Positions 1 through 11,175 of a DNA stretch of 64,000 nucleotides are shown in pieces. The stretch spans positions 43,607,302-43,671,301 of the forward strand of contig NC_052349.1 of NCBI RefSeq assembly GCF_009727055.1, in the 5' to 3' direction. Origin of the DNA: Benincasa hispida. Taxonomy: Eukaryota; Streptophyta; Magnoliopsida; Cucurbitales; Cucurbitaceae. A program made the translations under genes and the position numbers. Positions within the stretch are counted from its first letter, which is position 1; each line of letters opens with the position of its first letter. The notes beneath the pieces are model-generated. The model saw only the letters and a program-made list of their open reading frames with translations, was not told where the DNA came from and did no database searches.

Positions 1-137
1 GTAATGTATCCACATATAGTTTTAATGAGATAACAAATGCCAAAATCGTAATGTATCCATTTTAGTCCACAAAGCATACATCATATGAATAACACCCACC
101 AAATGCAATAGAACGTTATAAGCATGCTCTGGTACCA
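1..137 (-). mobile_element. Edge of copia internal region with primer binding site
   Basis: Read on the minus strand, the LTR at 138-1986 ends in TAACA and is followed at once by TGGTACCAGAGC (positions about 126-137). This is a one-base variant of TGGTATCAGAGC, the initiator-tRNA-Met primer binding site of Ty1/copia elements. The element body therefore runs left, out of the window. Nothing coding is visible in these 137 bases; a short open frame across 22-294 is an accidental reading of LTR sequence. Confidence 0.7.
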
Positions 138-1986
138 TGTTAGAAATAAAGAAGCATGCACAACAGAAGCAGTAGATCATTAACACTCTAATTACATTAA
201 ATAAACAAGGATTAAGCATGTATAGAGAGTTAGAAATACAACCTTTGTAGTTTCCACAAGAATCTTCGTCTCCACGATCAATCGACACCACCAACGGTAA
301 ATCCTCGCTATTCTCTAGTTGAAGAACACAGTTGTGGGACCGAAATTTTAGTGAAAGATAGAGAATTTCACTAATTAAATTGGAGAGTCAAAGAGAATTT
401 GTGGATGAAATATATTGAATATTCAAGAAAGCATTATTTTTTAAATTTTGAAAAACAAAACCTATTTATAAACAAAACACATGCAAAAGTTTTTCTTGCA
501 TGGCTTCCACCTCAAACTCTATTAGCATGAATAACGTAGATGTCAAGCTTAGCACAAGCCACTTCAAAACCCATTTAGTTAGTGGGAAAATCCAACAATT
601 GGATTTTTCCACTAACTAATTTTTTTATTGAAATAAATCTTATAGTAAAAACAATTTTTGACAAAAAAATATGAAATACTATTTTCATATTTTAGAAGTT
701 ATTTAATTAAAATAATTTTAATTAAATAAATAAATAAAATTAATATCACATATTAAATTGTCTTTGACACTAGCTTTTGATTAATCACATTAATCAATTT
801 TCAAATACTTCCATGCTAATATTTTATTTAAAACATACTCTTCAAAAATAATTAATTATATAAAAGTAAATTAGATTTCATATAAAATACAATTTTCCTA
901 AAGACCGAATTTGAACATTTCAAATTCTCACTTCACCTAGTTTTTCAATTTTGTCCGTAGTGAGCTAGCAAAGAGACCTGATAGACCTATAGATCATTGG
1001 CTCCAACGATCCGACACTAACCGATTAAACACTTTAACCTAGTCAATCAACATTCGTTAACTAACAGGACTATCCACACTATAGCCTATAATTACAGTCC
1101 CCTCACTGTAGATATATTATGTGTTCATTTGATATAACCGTCATCGATAAGTTGATCCTTCATAGGTTGTTCGTAACCTCAGCTAGGTTAATTACTGTTT
1201 TACCCCCGACTTACATCTTTTCTCCTTAAGTACCACTGCCCCTCTAATGGATAATTGATTTTGGATCTTAATCACTAAATCCATTCCCTTTTAAGCCAAC
1301 GAGAATGGGATCTATTGTTCAAGACTTGGGAACAGCCCTTAAGGGAACAACCTTTCTACTATCCCTAAAATGGGTAGGAGTGAAGTCCATCTTGCAAATT
1401 CTGTCCCCAGCTATCTACCCAGTCTTATCCCTGAAATGTGAGGCATATTAAGCAGCGTTGTTGAGCTTACCCTCACCTATGCAGATCAAGGGACAATCCT
1501 GAATAAACAGGAGTTCACTGACAGCTCATGATTCAGATCAAGTTATCTAGGTAATCAAGAAGTGAAATTAATTAGTGCTAAGAGTAAATGTGTTAATACG
1601 TAATAGTAATTATTTCGTGGTCAGTCTTACACATTCTCGTTGTGTAGAACACCCCCACTCACATGTCTCTATATGAGCAAACTGATCACATCGTTTATGA
1701 CACTTTACGACATTTGTAACAATCATAAAGCGGGTTGTATTCAATAGTATCTCCAAAAATAGGTACCCAACCTAATCCAAGTACTATAGACTATTTAGGC
1801 TATTTTACTCGAACTTGGTCCAGTTTGTGTCTCCACATAAAGTCCAAGTATTCATTACAATAGCCAAAGGTTTGTAGTTTATTGGATTTAGAGTTATCAA
1901 TTCATTTTCATTCAATATTTGTCTGAATAAACTTCATATATGTTTACTGTTTACAAACTACGAGTTTTAGGACATACAACCCGACA
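138..1986 (-). mobile_element. Copia 5' LTR (LTR A), about 1.85 kb
   Basis: The LTR begins on the minus strand with TGTCGGGTTGTATGTCC at 1986 and ends with TAACA at 138, giving TG...CA termini. A primer binding site follows, so this is the 5' LTR of a minus-strand copia. Its landmark order (cctaaaactcgtagtttg head, a gcagatcaaggacaatcc block near 1480, a ccattctcgttggc-type block near 1300, a long AT-rich stretch) is shared with the LTRs at 11140-15502 and 20303-22686. They belong to the same or a sister family. No target duplication can be checked because the partner LTR lies outside the window. Confidence 0.75.
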
Positions 1987-3840
1987 GACCAACGTCTTTT
2001 ATGCGAGTTTTGGAGGCTAGGTAGGTCATCCTGATCTTAATTAGAATTTTCCACGTCTTCATGAGTGTCGATACATTGCGTCTTTTTTTGCAAGTAAGGT
2101 GAGGACATCAACTAAGCTTCCTACTACCACTTGGAAAAATATAATAATAATAATCTCTTGCTAATATATGTTATATTAATTGATCGAATTATCTGAATTG
2201 CATACAAGTTTTCTCCAAATGACCCCAAATGTAAGTTTAAATGGAGTTTCCTGGTGAGTACCAGGGTTGAACACAGGGACGATATAACTAATTAAGAATG
2301 GTTAAATGATTTTCATAATATTTCCTAAGTATTTACTGACTGCCCTAAATAACTAATGCACAATTGTGAGGTAAATCATGGCCAACAATGGTGTAGGTGG
2401 CATGCTTTGAATATATGTGTGATGGTGATGCATTGAATGTAGAAACCCAAGCGTTGAGTTATCAAAATAAGTGTAAGGTTGAGAAGAGGATTCATCATTC
2501 CTTTTCAAGCATGCATACAAGTTGAATTCATGTCCCTTTTTTACTTTAGTTAATCTCTACACGTTTTGGTGCTCAAGCCACATTTATCTTATCTTTAAGA
2601 TGCATGCTAAGCTAAGTGAACAGATAATTAACTTTATCTCTAAAGCAACTTCTTCCCTTGTTTAATGAGTTCCACAACCACTTACTCTCTTAAGCAGTTA
2701 GCTATTTATACTTAAACTGATAGATCATATGGATTTAATCAATAGCTTAAGCACACTTCAAACAAGATGAATTCACTCTTACACTCAACTCATTAGGATG
2801 ATGAATTACTCTACCCAACCCATATGCAATTTAGCTACTCATGATGGATGGGTAGAGGTAAAGAGATAAATAAGAGATGGAGAAAATCATGATTTGCATT
2901 GAAAGTAATAAAAATGATACAAATGAATGTTCCATATTCAATGAGTTTAGATATAGATTTAAAAGGTGAATGAAAAATTTGGTTGAATAGGTGAAGATAT
3001 CAAGTTGTCGATGACAATCTCTTGTTTCCCTTTGGCTATGATGCTTGCTTTGGATGTGAAAATGGATGGAAAGTGACCCAAAAGATCACTCTCTCGAGCT
3101 CAATCTCCGGTAGTCTCTACTTAGTCTCCAATGGAATGGACTTGGTCGTTGTTTCCTCTCTTATCTACGTAAGTATAAGGCTCTTTCTCTAAGTGTTTCA
3201 TATGTACGTGCCTGAAGAGCTCCATTTCTTCACCAAGGGCTTCTATCTATAGCCTACGAGTTCAACAACTTGTTCTCTCTCTCATGATTGTTTGACAGGC
3301 ACATTAATTTTTATGTCCTGCTTTACCGCCTACCTCACGTCACACATCGATTGGCTCAATTGCATTTTGTCATGTCTGCTACCAACTTGCGTCTTAATTT
3401 GACAGGTGATGTTTATAATCTTTCCCTTGACCGCCATGTTATTCAAGTCTTGGTTTCTGACTTCCTTCTTTTTGAAATCCCCCAAGCATCACTATGATAT
3501 TGAATTGAGAATGAATCCTCAGGCTGTGAGGTTAGGCAAGTGGCACTACTTCTTCCTTGACCTTGGCTCTAAAGTGGGCTCAACTAAAGCATACCTCGAG
3601 GGAGACAAAATCTCCTCATCCATTGTGCATTTATGAGTTGGCTTTTTGGCCCTTAATCGCAAAATTAACTTTAATTAATCAATCAACATTTATTAATTAA
3701 TTATTAATGTTTTGGTGTTAACAAACATGCTTTTATTTACTAACAATTTTAGTGTTTTGAAGAAACCATTGTGTAGACCTCGAAATAACGAATCCTACAT
3801 AATTTGAAAAAAAAGATACATGATGTTGATGACATGGCGG
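1987..3840 (-). mobile_element. Degenerate gypsy-like noncoding sequence
   Basis: No convincing coding frame is present. Positions about 2215-2282 contain a GGTGAGTACCAGGGTTGAAC motif followed by acagggac. A related block lies in reverse orientation at 47523-47590, inside a gypsy-type LTR. This motif is familiar from noncoding ends of plant Ty3/gypsy elements, so I read the region as an old, minus-oriented gypsy LTR or untranslated remnant. Two overlapping short frames at 3288-3636 have no recognisable domain. Boundaries are not visible and the family is uncertain. Confidence 0.3.
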
Positions 3841-3843
3841 CCA

Positions 3844-3982
3844 TGTGTGTGTGTGTGCGTGTGTGCAGTGTGTATGTGCGTGTGTGTGTGCGCACGTGTG
3901 CATGTGCGTATGCGCGTGTGTGCGTGTGTGTGTGTGTGTGTGCGCATGCACACGCGTGCGTGCGTGTGTATGTATGTATATA
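3844..3982. repeat. GT-rich microsatellite
   Basis: An imperfect (GT)n tract with TGCG and TGCA interruptions grades into tgtatgtatata at its right end. It creates His/Thr-rich and Val/Cys-rich open frames on the two strands, which are artefacts. Confidence 0.95.
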
Positions 3983-4591
3983 GAGTACTGTGTCTAATGG
4001 TCCAAAGATTTTTAAAAAAAATTATTTCATTAAATGTGCACTGTATATTACTGTTGAGAATTCTTTTTTAAATATATTTTACTTCTTTCAATCTACCTTT
4101 GATTAGAACGTGACAAAGATTTAATGGTTTAAATTAAGTTTTGATTTCACCAACTTCCCCTTCTTTTTTAGCTTTCATCTTCTCCAATTTTTAATAATAA
4201 TTTTGATTATTTTCTATCACATCCCTAAATTTTTCTAAAAAATCTTCATTTAAATATTTTGATTCATCTGGGTTGTATTTTGGAATTAGAGCTAGAAAGG
4301 AATTTTTGGGATATGATGATTTAATTTAGGTTGTAAGGGGAAAAAATAGAGTTGGGAATTTTAGGGATTATTTTTCTTTTAAGATTTGGAATTTTAGGAG
4401 TAAAAAGGAAAATAAATTGTGTTGGGAAACTAAATTTCTGATTATATTGATCTATTTATTGGGAGTCTAAACTAGGGTTTGACCTAGGGTTATTTAAGTA
4501 CTCAAAAGTTAAAACAAAATTAAAAAGAAAAAAAGGAAAAAAAAAAAAGGCAATTTCGTTTGCGTGTATAGGTCCATTATAGCCTTAGGAT
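3983..4591. other. AT-rich spacer, no feature seen
   Basis: A/T-rich sequence with an A-rich stretch near 4510-4550 and no coding frame, repeat boundary or RNA gene that I can recognise. It ends at the 3' LTR of the Ale-like copia. Confidence 0.5.
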
Positions 4592-4916
4592 TGGATTTAG
4601 GGATTTTAGAAGAGAGTGGCTATTGCTCTGAATTTTTCAGTGTATTGAATAGGGAATAGTACACTCCATTATATACAGTTTTAGGTCCTCTGTGAGGAGA
4701 AAGAATAATAATAAAAAAAAAATACAAAATAATACAATTAGAGTGGTACAGATGGCACAAGAAAATTGGATGGTGAGAATATCCCTTTGAACCACTTTTT
4801 AACAGATTGAAGCTTCTGGAATTGGACGGCATGGCAAGCTGGACTGCTGACTTGTGAATTACGTGGCAATGGCTGAGGACATGTAGATTTTGGTACCATC
4901 TTCTTTTTCCTTAACA
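4592..4916 (-). repeat. 3' LTR of Ale-like copia
   Basis: On the minus strand it starts TGTTAAGGAAAAAG and ends CTAAATCCA. It is nearly identical to 9372-9691 apart from scattered substitutions and differences in an A-run near 4710. The substitutions between the two LTRs could date the insertion. Confidence 0.9.
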
Positions 4917-4936
4917 TCTACCCTCAAACGAGCGGG
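4917..4936 (-). other. Polypurine-type tract next to 3' LTR
   Basis: On the minus strand the bases just before the 3' LTR read TTGAGGGTAGA then TGTTAAGG. This is the expected place for the plus-strand priming tract, although it is interrupted by pyrimidines. Confidence 0.5.
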
Positions 4937-4969
4937 TAATTCAATTACTCCGAGTTTGAAGCGAAGACA

Positions 4970-6310
4970 TTAATACTGTGAATGTGTAAGCATTTTGGTA
5001 AGGCAGTCAGCTAGTTGATCTATTGATGAAACATACTTTATCTTAAGAATTCCTGGAGCAATTTGATCACGCACAAAGTGCACATCTATCTCAATATGTT
5101 TTATGTGGGCATGAAACACTGGGTTGGCTACAAGTGCACTGGCACTGATATTGTCACACCAAACAACAGATTTTTGAGATGAGGATATGCTGAGTTCAAG
5201 TAGAAGTTGATGAAGCCAAATTATTTCAGATGTTGCATGTGCAAGAGCCTGACATTCAGATTCCGTTGTTTGCTCTAGCCACAACTGTTTGTTTCTTTGA
5301 AGACCAAGAGACAAGATTATTTCCAATGAAGGTACAATAAGCCGCCATTGACTTCCTATCGTCAATGTTTGATGCCCAGTCAACATCGAAGTAAGTGGAC
5401 AGCTGAAAATTGTCGCTTGGTTGGAAGAGGATCACTTAGTGTTTGGTGCCATTTATATATCTTAGAACACGTTTTACAACATGCCAATGTGTATCAGTTA
5501 GTTTTTGTAGGGACTGATTCAGATGATTGACTATGTAAGCTATGTCCGGTCGAGTATGGGTAAGGTACTGCAGGACACCAATTGTGCTACGATAGATGAG
5601 TGGATCTTCCAATGGTGTACCATCATGGGCTGATAGATTCTTTCCAAGGACACTGGGTGAGGGGGTTGGTTTTAGGTCCTCGAGCTATAGTTTGTGAAGA
5701 AGATCTTCAACATACTTGGATTGATTGATAATGAACCCAGACTCAAGATAGTGTACCTGAATTCCAAGAAAATATCGTAGTAATCCCAAGTCCTTCAAGG
5801 CAAAATTTTGTTCAGAAATGTGATTAGATCAACAATTAGAGATATTTTATTTCTGGTTACTATAACAAGGAGTCATCTTTGCGAAATATAAAGAGTGAGG
5901 TATCAGACATGGAATTTGTGAATCCCCATTGAACTAGTTCATCTCTGAGTGAAAGTGTTCCATGCACAAGGTGCTTGATTAAGCCCATAGATGGCTTTGT
6001 TCAATTTGCACACATAATTATGATAAGTAGGATCAGCGTACCCCGGTGGTTAAATCATATAGATATCTTCATTTAGTTTACCATTCAAGAAAGCATTGTT
6101 GAAATCTATGTGTCGTAGTATCCATCCTTTAGTAACTACAATACTAAGAATAACTCTTATGGTAGATGGTTTAACCACTGGGTTGAAGGTTTCAAAAAAA
6201 TTGATACCTGGGTTTTGGTGGAATCCCTTAGCCACAAGTCTGGTTTTGTAGCATTGTATTGTTCCATCCATGTCTCATTTAATTCTAAAAATCCATTTGT
6301 TTCCTACGAT
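4970..6310 (-). pseudogene. Ale-like copia reverse transcriptase and RNase H, broken
   Basis: Three minus-strand stretches join in order. RT fingers and palm lie at 6271-6050 (KTRLVAKGFHQNPGINFFET, HIDFNNAFLNGKLNEDIYMI). The RT thumb lies around 5810-5400 (FALKDLGLLRYFLGIQVHYL, GVLQYLTHTRPDIAYIVNHL). RNase H lies at about 5386-4970 (TESECQALAHATSEIIWLHQ, CDNISASALVANPVFHAHIK). Where copia RT should show YVDD (about 5850-5875), the sequence reads LVIVTRNKISLIV with both aspartates missing, apparently through a small deletion. Several stops separate the blocks. The product would be catalytically dead even without the stops. Confidence 0.85.
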
Positions 6311-6824
6311 GTTTAAGGAAGGTGAATGGGGGACTAGTTGCCATGTCTTGTTTTGAACAAGTGCATTATGCTCATAGTCCATTGCTTGTTTCCATGTGGG
6401 GTAGTAAGAGCTTCTTTGATGCAAATGGGTTCAGTTTGAGTCTAGTCCATTTTGGTAAAGGATATCCAGAACTTAAGTTTAAATATTTCAGCTTTGGCAC
6501 GAGTAATCATGGGATGAGTAGGCATAAGGGGAAGATAAGAAGGTGCTTTTTGTGATGGGGTTGAACAATCAGAAGATGCTGCAGTGTGAGAGGGATCTGG
6601 AATGAGGTGAATAGGGTTCGGGGGTTGGCTGGATTGTGAGGGGATATTTTCGTTGGGTGGATCAGTGTTAGGAATTGGACTGATCAAGGACTGAGTGGGG
6701 GAGAATAGACTATTTGGACGAGATAGCTGTTGGAGTTGATTGGGCTTAGGCTGAACATATGGTTTGTGGGCTAGACATATGGTTTAGAGGAGTGAGTATG
6801 TTGGTGTGTGGGCTGGTAGATGGG

Positions 6825-8418
6825 CTAGGGAGGAGGTACTATAGATGTGGTTTGGTTGGTTGGGTTGGATTTGGTACTTGGACTCACTGGATGGAACAAT
6901 TGTTCAAACGGGAATTCAACTTCATTAAACCGGACATAGCGAGAGATGATGATGTGTCCACACTTTGTGAGACATTTTAACCCTTTGTGTTTTAGGCTTG
7001 GGCCAAGGTACACACATTTTTCAGTGTGTAGTTGAAGCTTATTGGTCTGGTACGGTCGTAAGCATGGGAAACATGTGTAGGCAAAGGTTTTCAAGTCAGC
7101 AAAGTTCATTTTGTGTTTGAAGATGACTTCAATAGGTGATTTCCCTTGAAGTATAGGTGAAGGAAGTCCATTGATGAGCATAGTTGCAGTTAAGAATGAG
7201 TCCCACCAAAATTTCAATGGCATTTTGGCTTGTACTAGTAATGTCAATCATGTTTCAACCACATGCCTGTGTTTCCTTTCAACTCGACCGCTTTGTGCAG
7301 ACATGTAGGGGCAAGAGAAACATGAGGTTATTCCCAAAGAGTGACAAAGCTGATGGATTTTGAAAAATTCCCCTTCATTATCAGATTGTAGTATTTAAAT
7401 AGATTTCCCAAATTGTGTTTGTACATAGCTTCGGAAATGCATCACACTTTTGTTTAAGTGGGTAGATCCACATGTAGCGGTTATTGTCATCCACAAATAG
7501 TATATAGTATCGATACCCATCTATTGAGAGAATTGGTGCTGGACCCCATAAATCCACATGAACTAAATAAAAAATATCAACAACTCTTAAATTTGAATTA
7601 GAGAAGGGAAGAGCATGAGATTTTCCTAACTGACATGAGTCACAAAAAAATGTTTTTTCATTGCTTTTAACTGGCAGATTAGAGTCCTTAACAATAAAAT
7701 TCAAAATTTTGGATAAGGGGTGACCTAAATGTCTGTGCCATATAGCTTTAGAGACAACAACATTTACACCGACTGTACTACCAGACAACACAAATGTTGA
7801 TGTGTTATTTTTGTGCAAAAGCTGTCGATCACCCTGAGTTCTCAGCCTTGATATATCTATAGCCTTTACTTGAGCATTTCCCAGTTGATTGTGTCCATAT
7901 TTAAGCATTCCTCTCAGAAGTACTTGGTCCGAAACCTTGTCCTTAACAAAGCAGTTACCATCATGAAACTAAAAATAAACAACATTACAATGGGCTAATC
8001 TAGATACATTGACTAAATTTTTAGCAATATTAGGCACACATAACACATTCCCTAGGCTCAATTTATTTTTTCCATCAGTCAAACAGGAATTTCCTGAGTA
8101 TGTGATTTGCAATTTTTCTCCATTACCTACTGTAACACATTCTGTATCTGAATACTCAGTTGGATTGGCAATGTTGGAATAGTCAATTGTTACATGGTTG
8201 GTAGCACCATTATCAACGTACCAATTTGAGTCAGATATAGTCTCAGCTGTTGCAAACAGATTATTGTTTTGAAAGGCAAAGAGGGTTGATGGGTTCTGAT
8301 TTCTAGCAATATTTGAGGTGGAGTTTGAACTTTTCTTGTTTGGATTAGGATTCCTAACGAATTCCTTATTATACCAGTTATAGAAAACTAGAGCAGAGTG
8401 CCTATATTTCCCACATAC
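6825..8418 (-). pseudogene. Ale-like copia protease and integrase, broken
   Basis: Reading leftward from about 8418 on the minus strand: the end of a zinc knuckle; a protease active-site block WYVDNGATNHVT near 8220 (the usual DSGA is DNGA here); a GAG-pre-integrase block IWHRHLGHPLSKIL near 7740; and the integrase start HVDLWGPAP near 7560 with the FVDDNNRYMWIYPL segment. A later integrase part at 7247-6825 reads MPLKFWWDSFLTATMLINGL. Stops near 7960 and a break around 7380-7250 interrupt it. Nothing suggests a function beyond the ancestral cDNA integration role. Confidence 0.85.
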
Positions 8419-9350
8419 CTAGCAAGTGGGCTTGTTTCCTTGCCCTTTGCCACGAACCCTCCCAGCATTGTTGTTAAATCCATGTCCTCCTTGTGGACTA
8501 TTGAAGTTTGATAGATTGGTATTGAACAGCTGCTGACTACTTGGGGGTCTTGGGTTAATTGTACTGCGACTTTGAGTTACATTTACTGTAGTTGTCTGAT
8601 TGATGTTACTAGTCACTCTTTGGGAGTTTTAATGCTCTAGCCTTTTTTCAAATATGAGTAGCTCAGATTGCATATCCAACCATGAGATGTCAGGTTTTCC
8701 TTGGATTATAGCAATGATAAGGTTGTATGTTTCATCTAGGCCCGGTAGTACCTGAGAAATCAGAGATCGTTTGAGAATGGGACTACCAACTTGACCAAGA
8801 TTGTCAGCATTAGTTTTTATAATACGCAAGTAATCTTCCATTTTAAAGTTACCTTTTCATGTTGTTTGAAAGACTTGGCGAAGAAAGTCTTCCTCTGCTC
8901 TATATTGGACTCCAAACAGGTCATGTATGGCTTCCCACAGGTCTTTTGCATTGTCAAAACCCATTAGTTGAACAACAACTTCAGGAGCCATAGAGTTGTA
9001 GAGCCAGCTGAGTAGTAGTAGATCTATTGTAATCCACTGTTCAAATTTGGGATTCACGATTCGTGATCCTACTGAGCTTGAAAATGAGCCTTCTTCAGCT
9101 TTGATAGTTCCTTCAGCACGTTGTCCACTTAATTCTTCATCTGTTGACATCAAAAATTTAGGAAGGCACAGATCTTCGTCAGAGAGGTGTCCCTCGAGTT
9201 TATAACTCTTGTGAATAGGCAGGCTAACGTCTTCCATAGTAGGTAATTTCCTCCATCGAGCTTAATCGTGGTGATTTGGTCGAGTAGCTGGTTAAGAGGT
9301 GGGTTGTTGAAGTTGGTGGTAGGGTTTCCGATTGGGGCGACGTAGGCCAT
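8419..9350 (-). pseudogene. Ale-like copia gag, broken
   Basis: A start at about 9350 gives MAYVAPIGNPTTN, then IKLDGGNYLLWKT, the conserved opening of copia gag. It continues through LLSWLYNSMAPEVVVQLMGF and LWEAIHDLFGVQYRAEEDFL (9237-8857), then ISQVLPGLDETYNLI (8841-8629). It ends in a Gly/Asn-rich basic tail before a zinc knuckle. In the knuckle (8405-8445) the codon after the first Cys is TAG and the last Cys is Phe, so nucleic-acid binding would fail. Two frame changes also divide the gene. Confidence 0.85.
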
Positions 9351-9354
9351 TTTA

Positions 9355-9368
9355 GGCTCTGATACCAA
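9355..9368 (-). other. tRNA-Met primer binding site of Ale-like copia
   Basis: The minus strand reads TTGGTATCAGAGCC three bases after the LTR end, the canonical copia primer binding site. Confidence 0.9.
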
Positions 9369-9371
9369 GTT

Positions 9372-9691
9372 TGGATTTAGGGATTTTAGAAGAGAGTGGC
9401 TATTACTCTGAATTTTTCAGTGTATTGAATAGGGAATAGTACACTCCATTATATACAGTTTTAGGTCCTCTGTGAGGAGAAAGAATAATAAAAAAAATAC
9501 ATAATAATACAATTAGAGTTGTACAGATGGCACACATAAATAAGAGGGTGAGAATATTCCTTTGAACCACTTTTTAACAGAATGAGGCTTCTGGAATTGG
9601 ACAGCATGGTAAGGTGGACTGCTGACCTGTGAATCGCATGGCAATGGCTGAAGGCATGTAGATTTTGGTACCATCTTCTTTTTCCTTAACA
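9372..9691 (-). repeat. 5' LTR of Ale-like copia
   Basis: This 320-bp direct repeat of 4592-4916 starts TGTTAAGG (minus strand, at 9691) and ends ATCCA at 9372. It would hold the element promoter, but no element-specific regulatory motif is recognisable by eye. Confidence 0.9.
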
Positions 9692-11139
9692 CCATCCCCA
9701 TTCCATCTTCTTCTTCTTTGTGAAGTATAACCACTGGTGACCTCCAGCCGTTGACTGCAACGATCCTAGTCGCTAACCTGTAGCACTGTTTGCAACTGCC
9801 ACGACATCATAGTTCGTCGGGCCGTTGAGCCGCACCTTTCTTCCATCGTTCGCATGTGTCAGTCACAGACTTGAGGCCAATCGTGCATTTGTCATTAATG
9901 TCTTCACGCTGCGGACCTCTGATCGCCATGCTCTACGATGTTCTGCCACGGATCTACATCGTTCCACCAGTGTCGTTCACTGCCGTCTCCGATAACAAGA
10001 CTTTGGAAACCGTGGGTGAGTTCTTGTGTTTTTTTAAGGATTCTTGGTTGGGCCTTGAGTACCTGATTAGTTTCTGACTTAAAATACTTTTGTCTTGGTG
10101 TTTGAAGGTTTGGTTAGAGTTTTTGGAAGGAAGTTAGATGTTGTCCTCTTGGTTTGAGTCCATTTCGGGCAAGAATTTTGGTGTTGGATTTTTACTGCTA
10201 AGTGTTTGATATATAATTATTGATTTAATTGTGGTTGGAGGCCGAATATAGAGTGTTGATACCATTGCCCAGCAAAGCCAAAAGTTGTTTTTGGCAGGTT
10301 TGTTAGTTGGTTGGATTAGTTTTGAAGTGGTTACGGGCCAAACCCTTGTTGGGTGAGCATTTAGTGGTACGTGGAATTATTTAGATTAAGTTTTGGCTTT
10401 AAGATTTTAATTTGATTTTGGTTTATGTTTTAGGAGTGGATTCAAGGTTTGTGAGGTTTTGAACTTAAATCCAAGTTAAGTAATCTTACTTTGAGCCAAA
10501 CGACATAGTTAATATGACATTGTTTGATTTTAAATGGATCATTTTGAGAAGCATAATTTGTTATGTATTTAAAGTAAATTTTAGGAGCATCATGACAATT
10601 GTACGTGATCGATATGAATATATGTGTGGAACCCTATGACATGTTCTATGTTTTTATGTTGAGAATGTTATCGGTGCTATGACAAATGCAATGTAACGAA
10701 AGTGTCGGTTGCCCTCCTAACACCATGATGTTACATCTCTGTGAACTGACGAGTTTACAACTATATTACAGTTCTGTGAACTGACGAGTTCACAACTATT
10801 TTACGGCTCTGTGATCGATGGGTTTACAACCATTATAATACAGCTTCGTGGATCGATAGATTCACATCATATTACAGCTCCGTGTTAGGATGGGTTAAAC
10901 CGTTCACTAGATGACCACCTAAGAGTGGTTGTTAAATATGTGTGTCCCACCTACATGTTTGCATTTATTGGATATAAATGCACAACCTAATCCTGGTAAT
11001 AGAGTTTATCTACTGAGTTTTATACTCATTATCTTATGTTATATTTTCAAGTAAGAGTAAAGATAAGCTGGCAAACAACAGGAGGCATTCGTGAACTATG
11101 CCCTTGGGACTTGTTTTCAACGCTTTCGCTTAGATTTCA
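9692..11139 (+). mobile_element. Probable gypsy-derived noncoding sequence
   Basis: There is no recognisable protein domain; an open frame at 9856-10077 is unsupported. The right part includes a ttatactcattatcttatgt block near 11020-11045. It resembles, in opposite orientation, the tekay-type LTR block at 27236-27280 (atgagataaggtgagtataa). With the 35-bp minisatellite this suggests a gypsy LTR or untranslated remnant in plus orientation. Neither end is clear. Confidence 0.3.
10731..10905 (+). repeat. 35-bp minisatellite, about five copies
   Basis: Units begin with ttaca at 10731, 10766, 10801, about 10838 and 10872. Each contains a ctctgtgaactgacgagttt-like core, diverging to the right (gatcgatgggttta, gatcgatagattca). 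The first three units are exactly 35 bp apart. Confidence 0.9.
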
Positions 11140-11175
11140 TGTTTTTTATGGGATTTGAATCCCGAGCGAAAGCGT
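11120..11175. repeat. Inverted repeat straddling the LTR B end
   Basis: acgctttcgct at 11120-11130 is the exact reverse complement of agcgaaagcgt at 11165-11175, with about 34 bases between. The match extends a few more bases with one bulge. The right arm lies inside the copia LTR; the left arm lies just outside its inferred end at 11140. Confidence 0.8.

Larger units (their letters stand above)
4592..9691 (-). mobile_element. Near full-length, inactive Ale/Retrofit-like copia
   Basis: This 5.1-kb element is bounded by two direct LTRs of about 320 bp (4592-4916 and 9372-9691). On the minus strand the order is 5' LTR, primer binding site, gag, protease, integrase, reverse transcriptase, RNase H, polypurine tract, 3' LTR, which is the copia order. 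The small LTRs, the about 5-kb size and an RNase H ending in a CDN...NPVFHAHIKHIEIDVHFVRD block fit the Ale/Retrofit lineage. The coding region carries several stops and frameshifts. The 5-bp flanks (aggat left, ccatc right) do not match, so no target duplication is preserved or a flank has changed. Confidence 0.9.

Noticed and set aside
3733..4071. His/Thr-rich and Val/Cys-rich open frames on both strands
   Set aside because: They are translations of the GT microsatellite.
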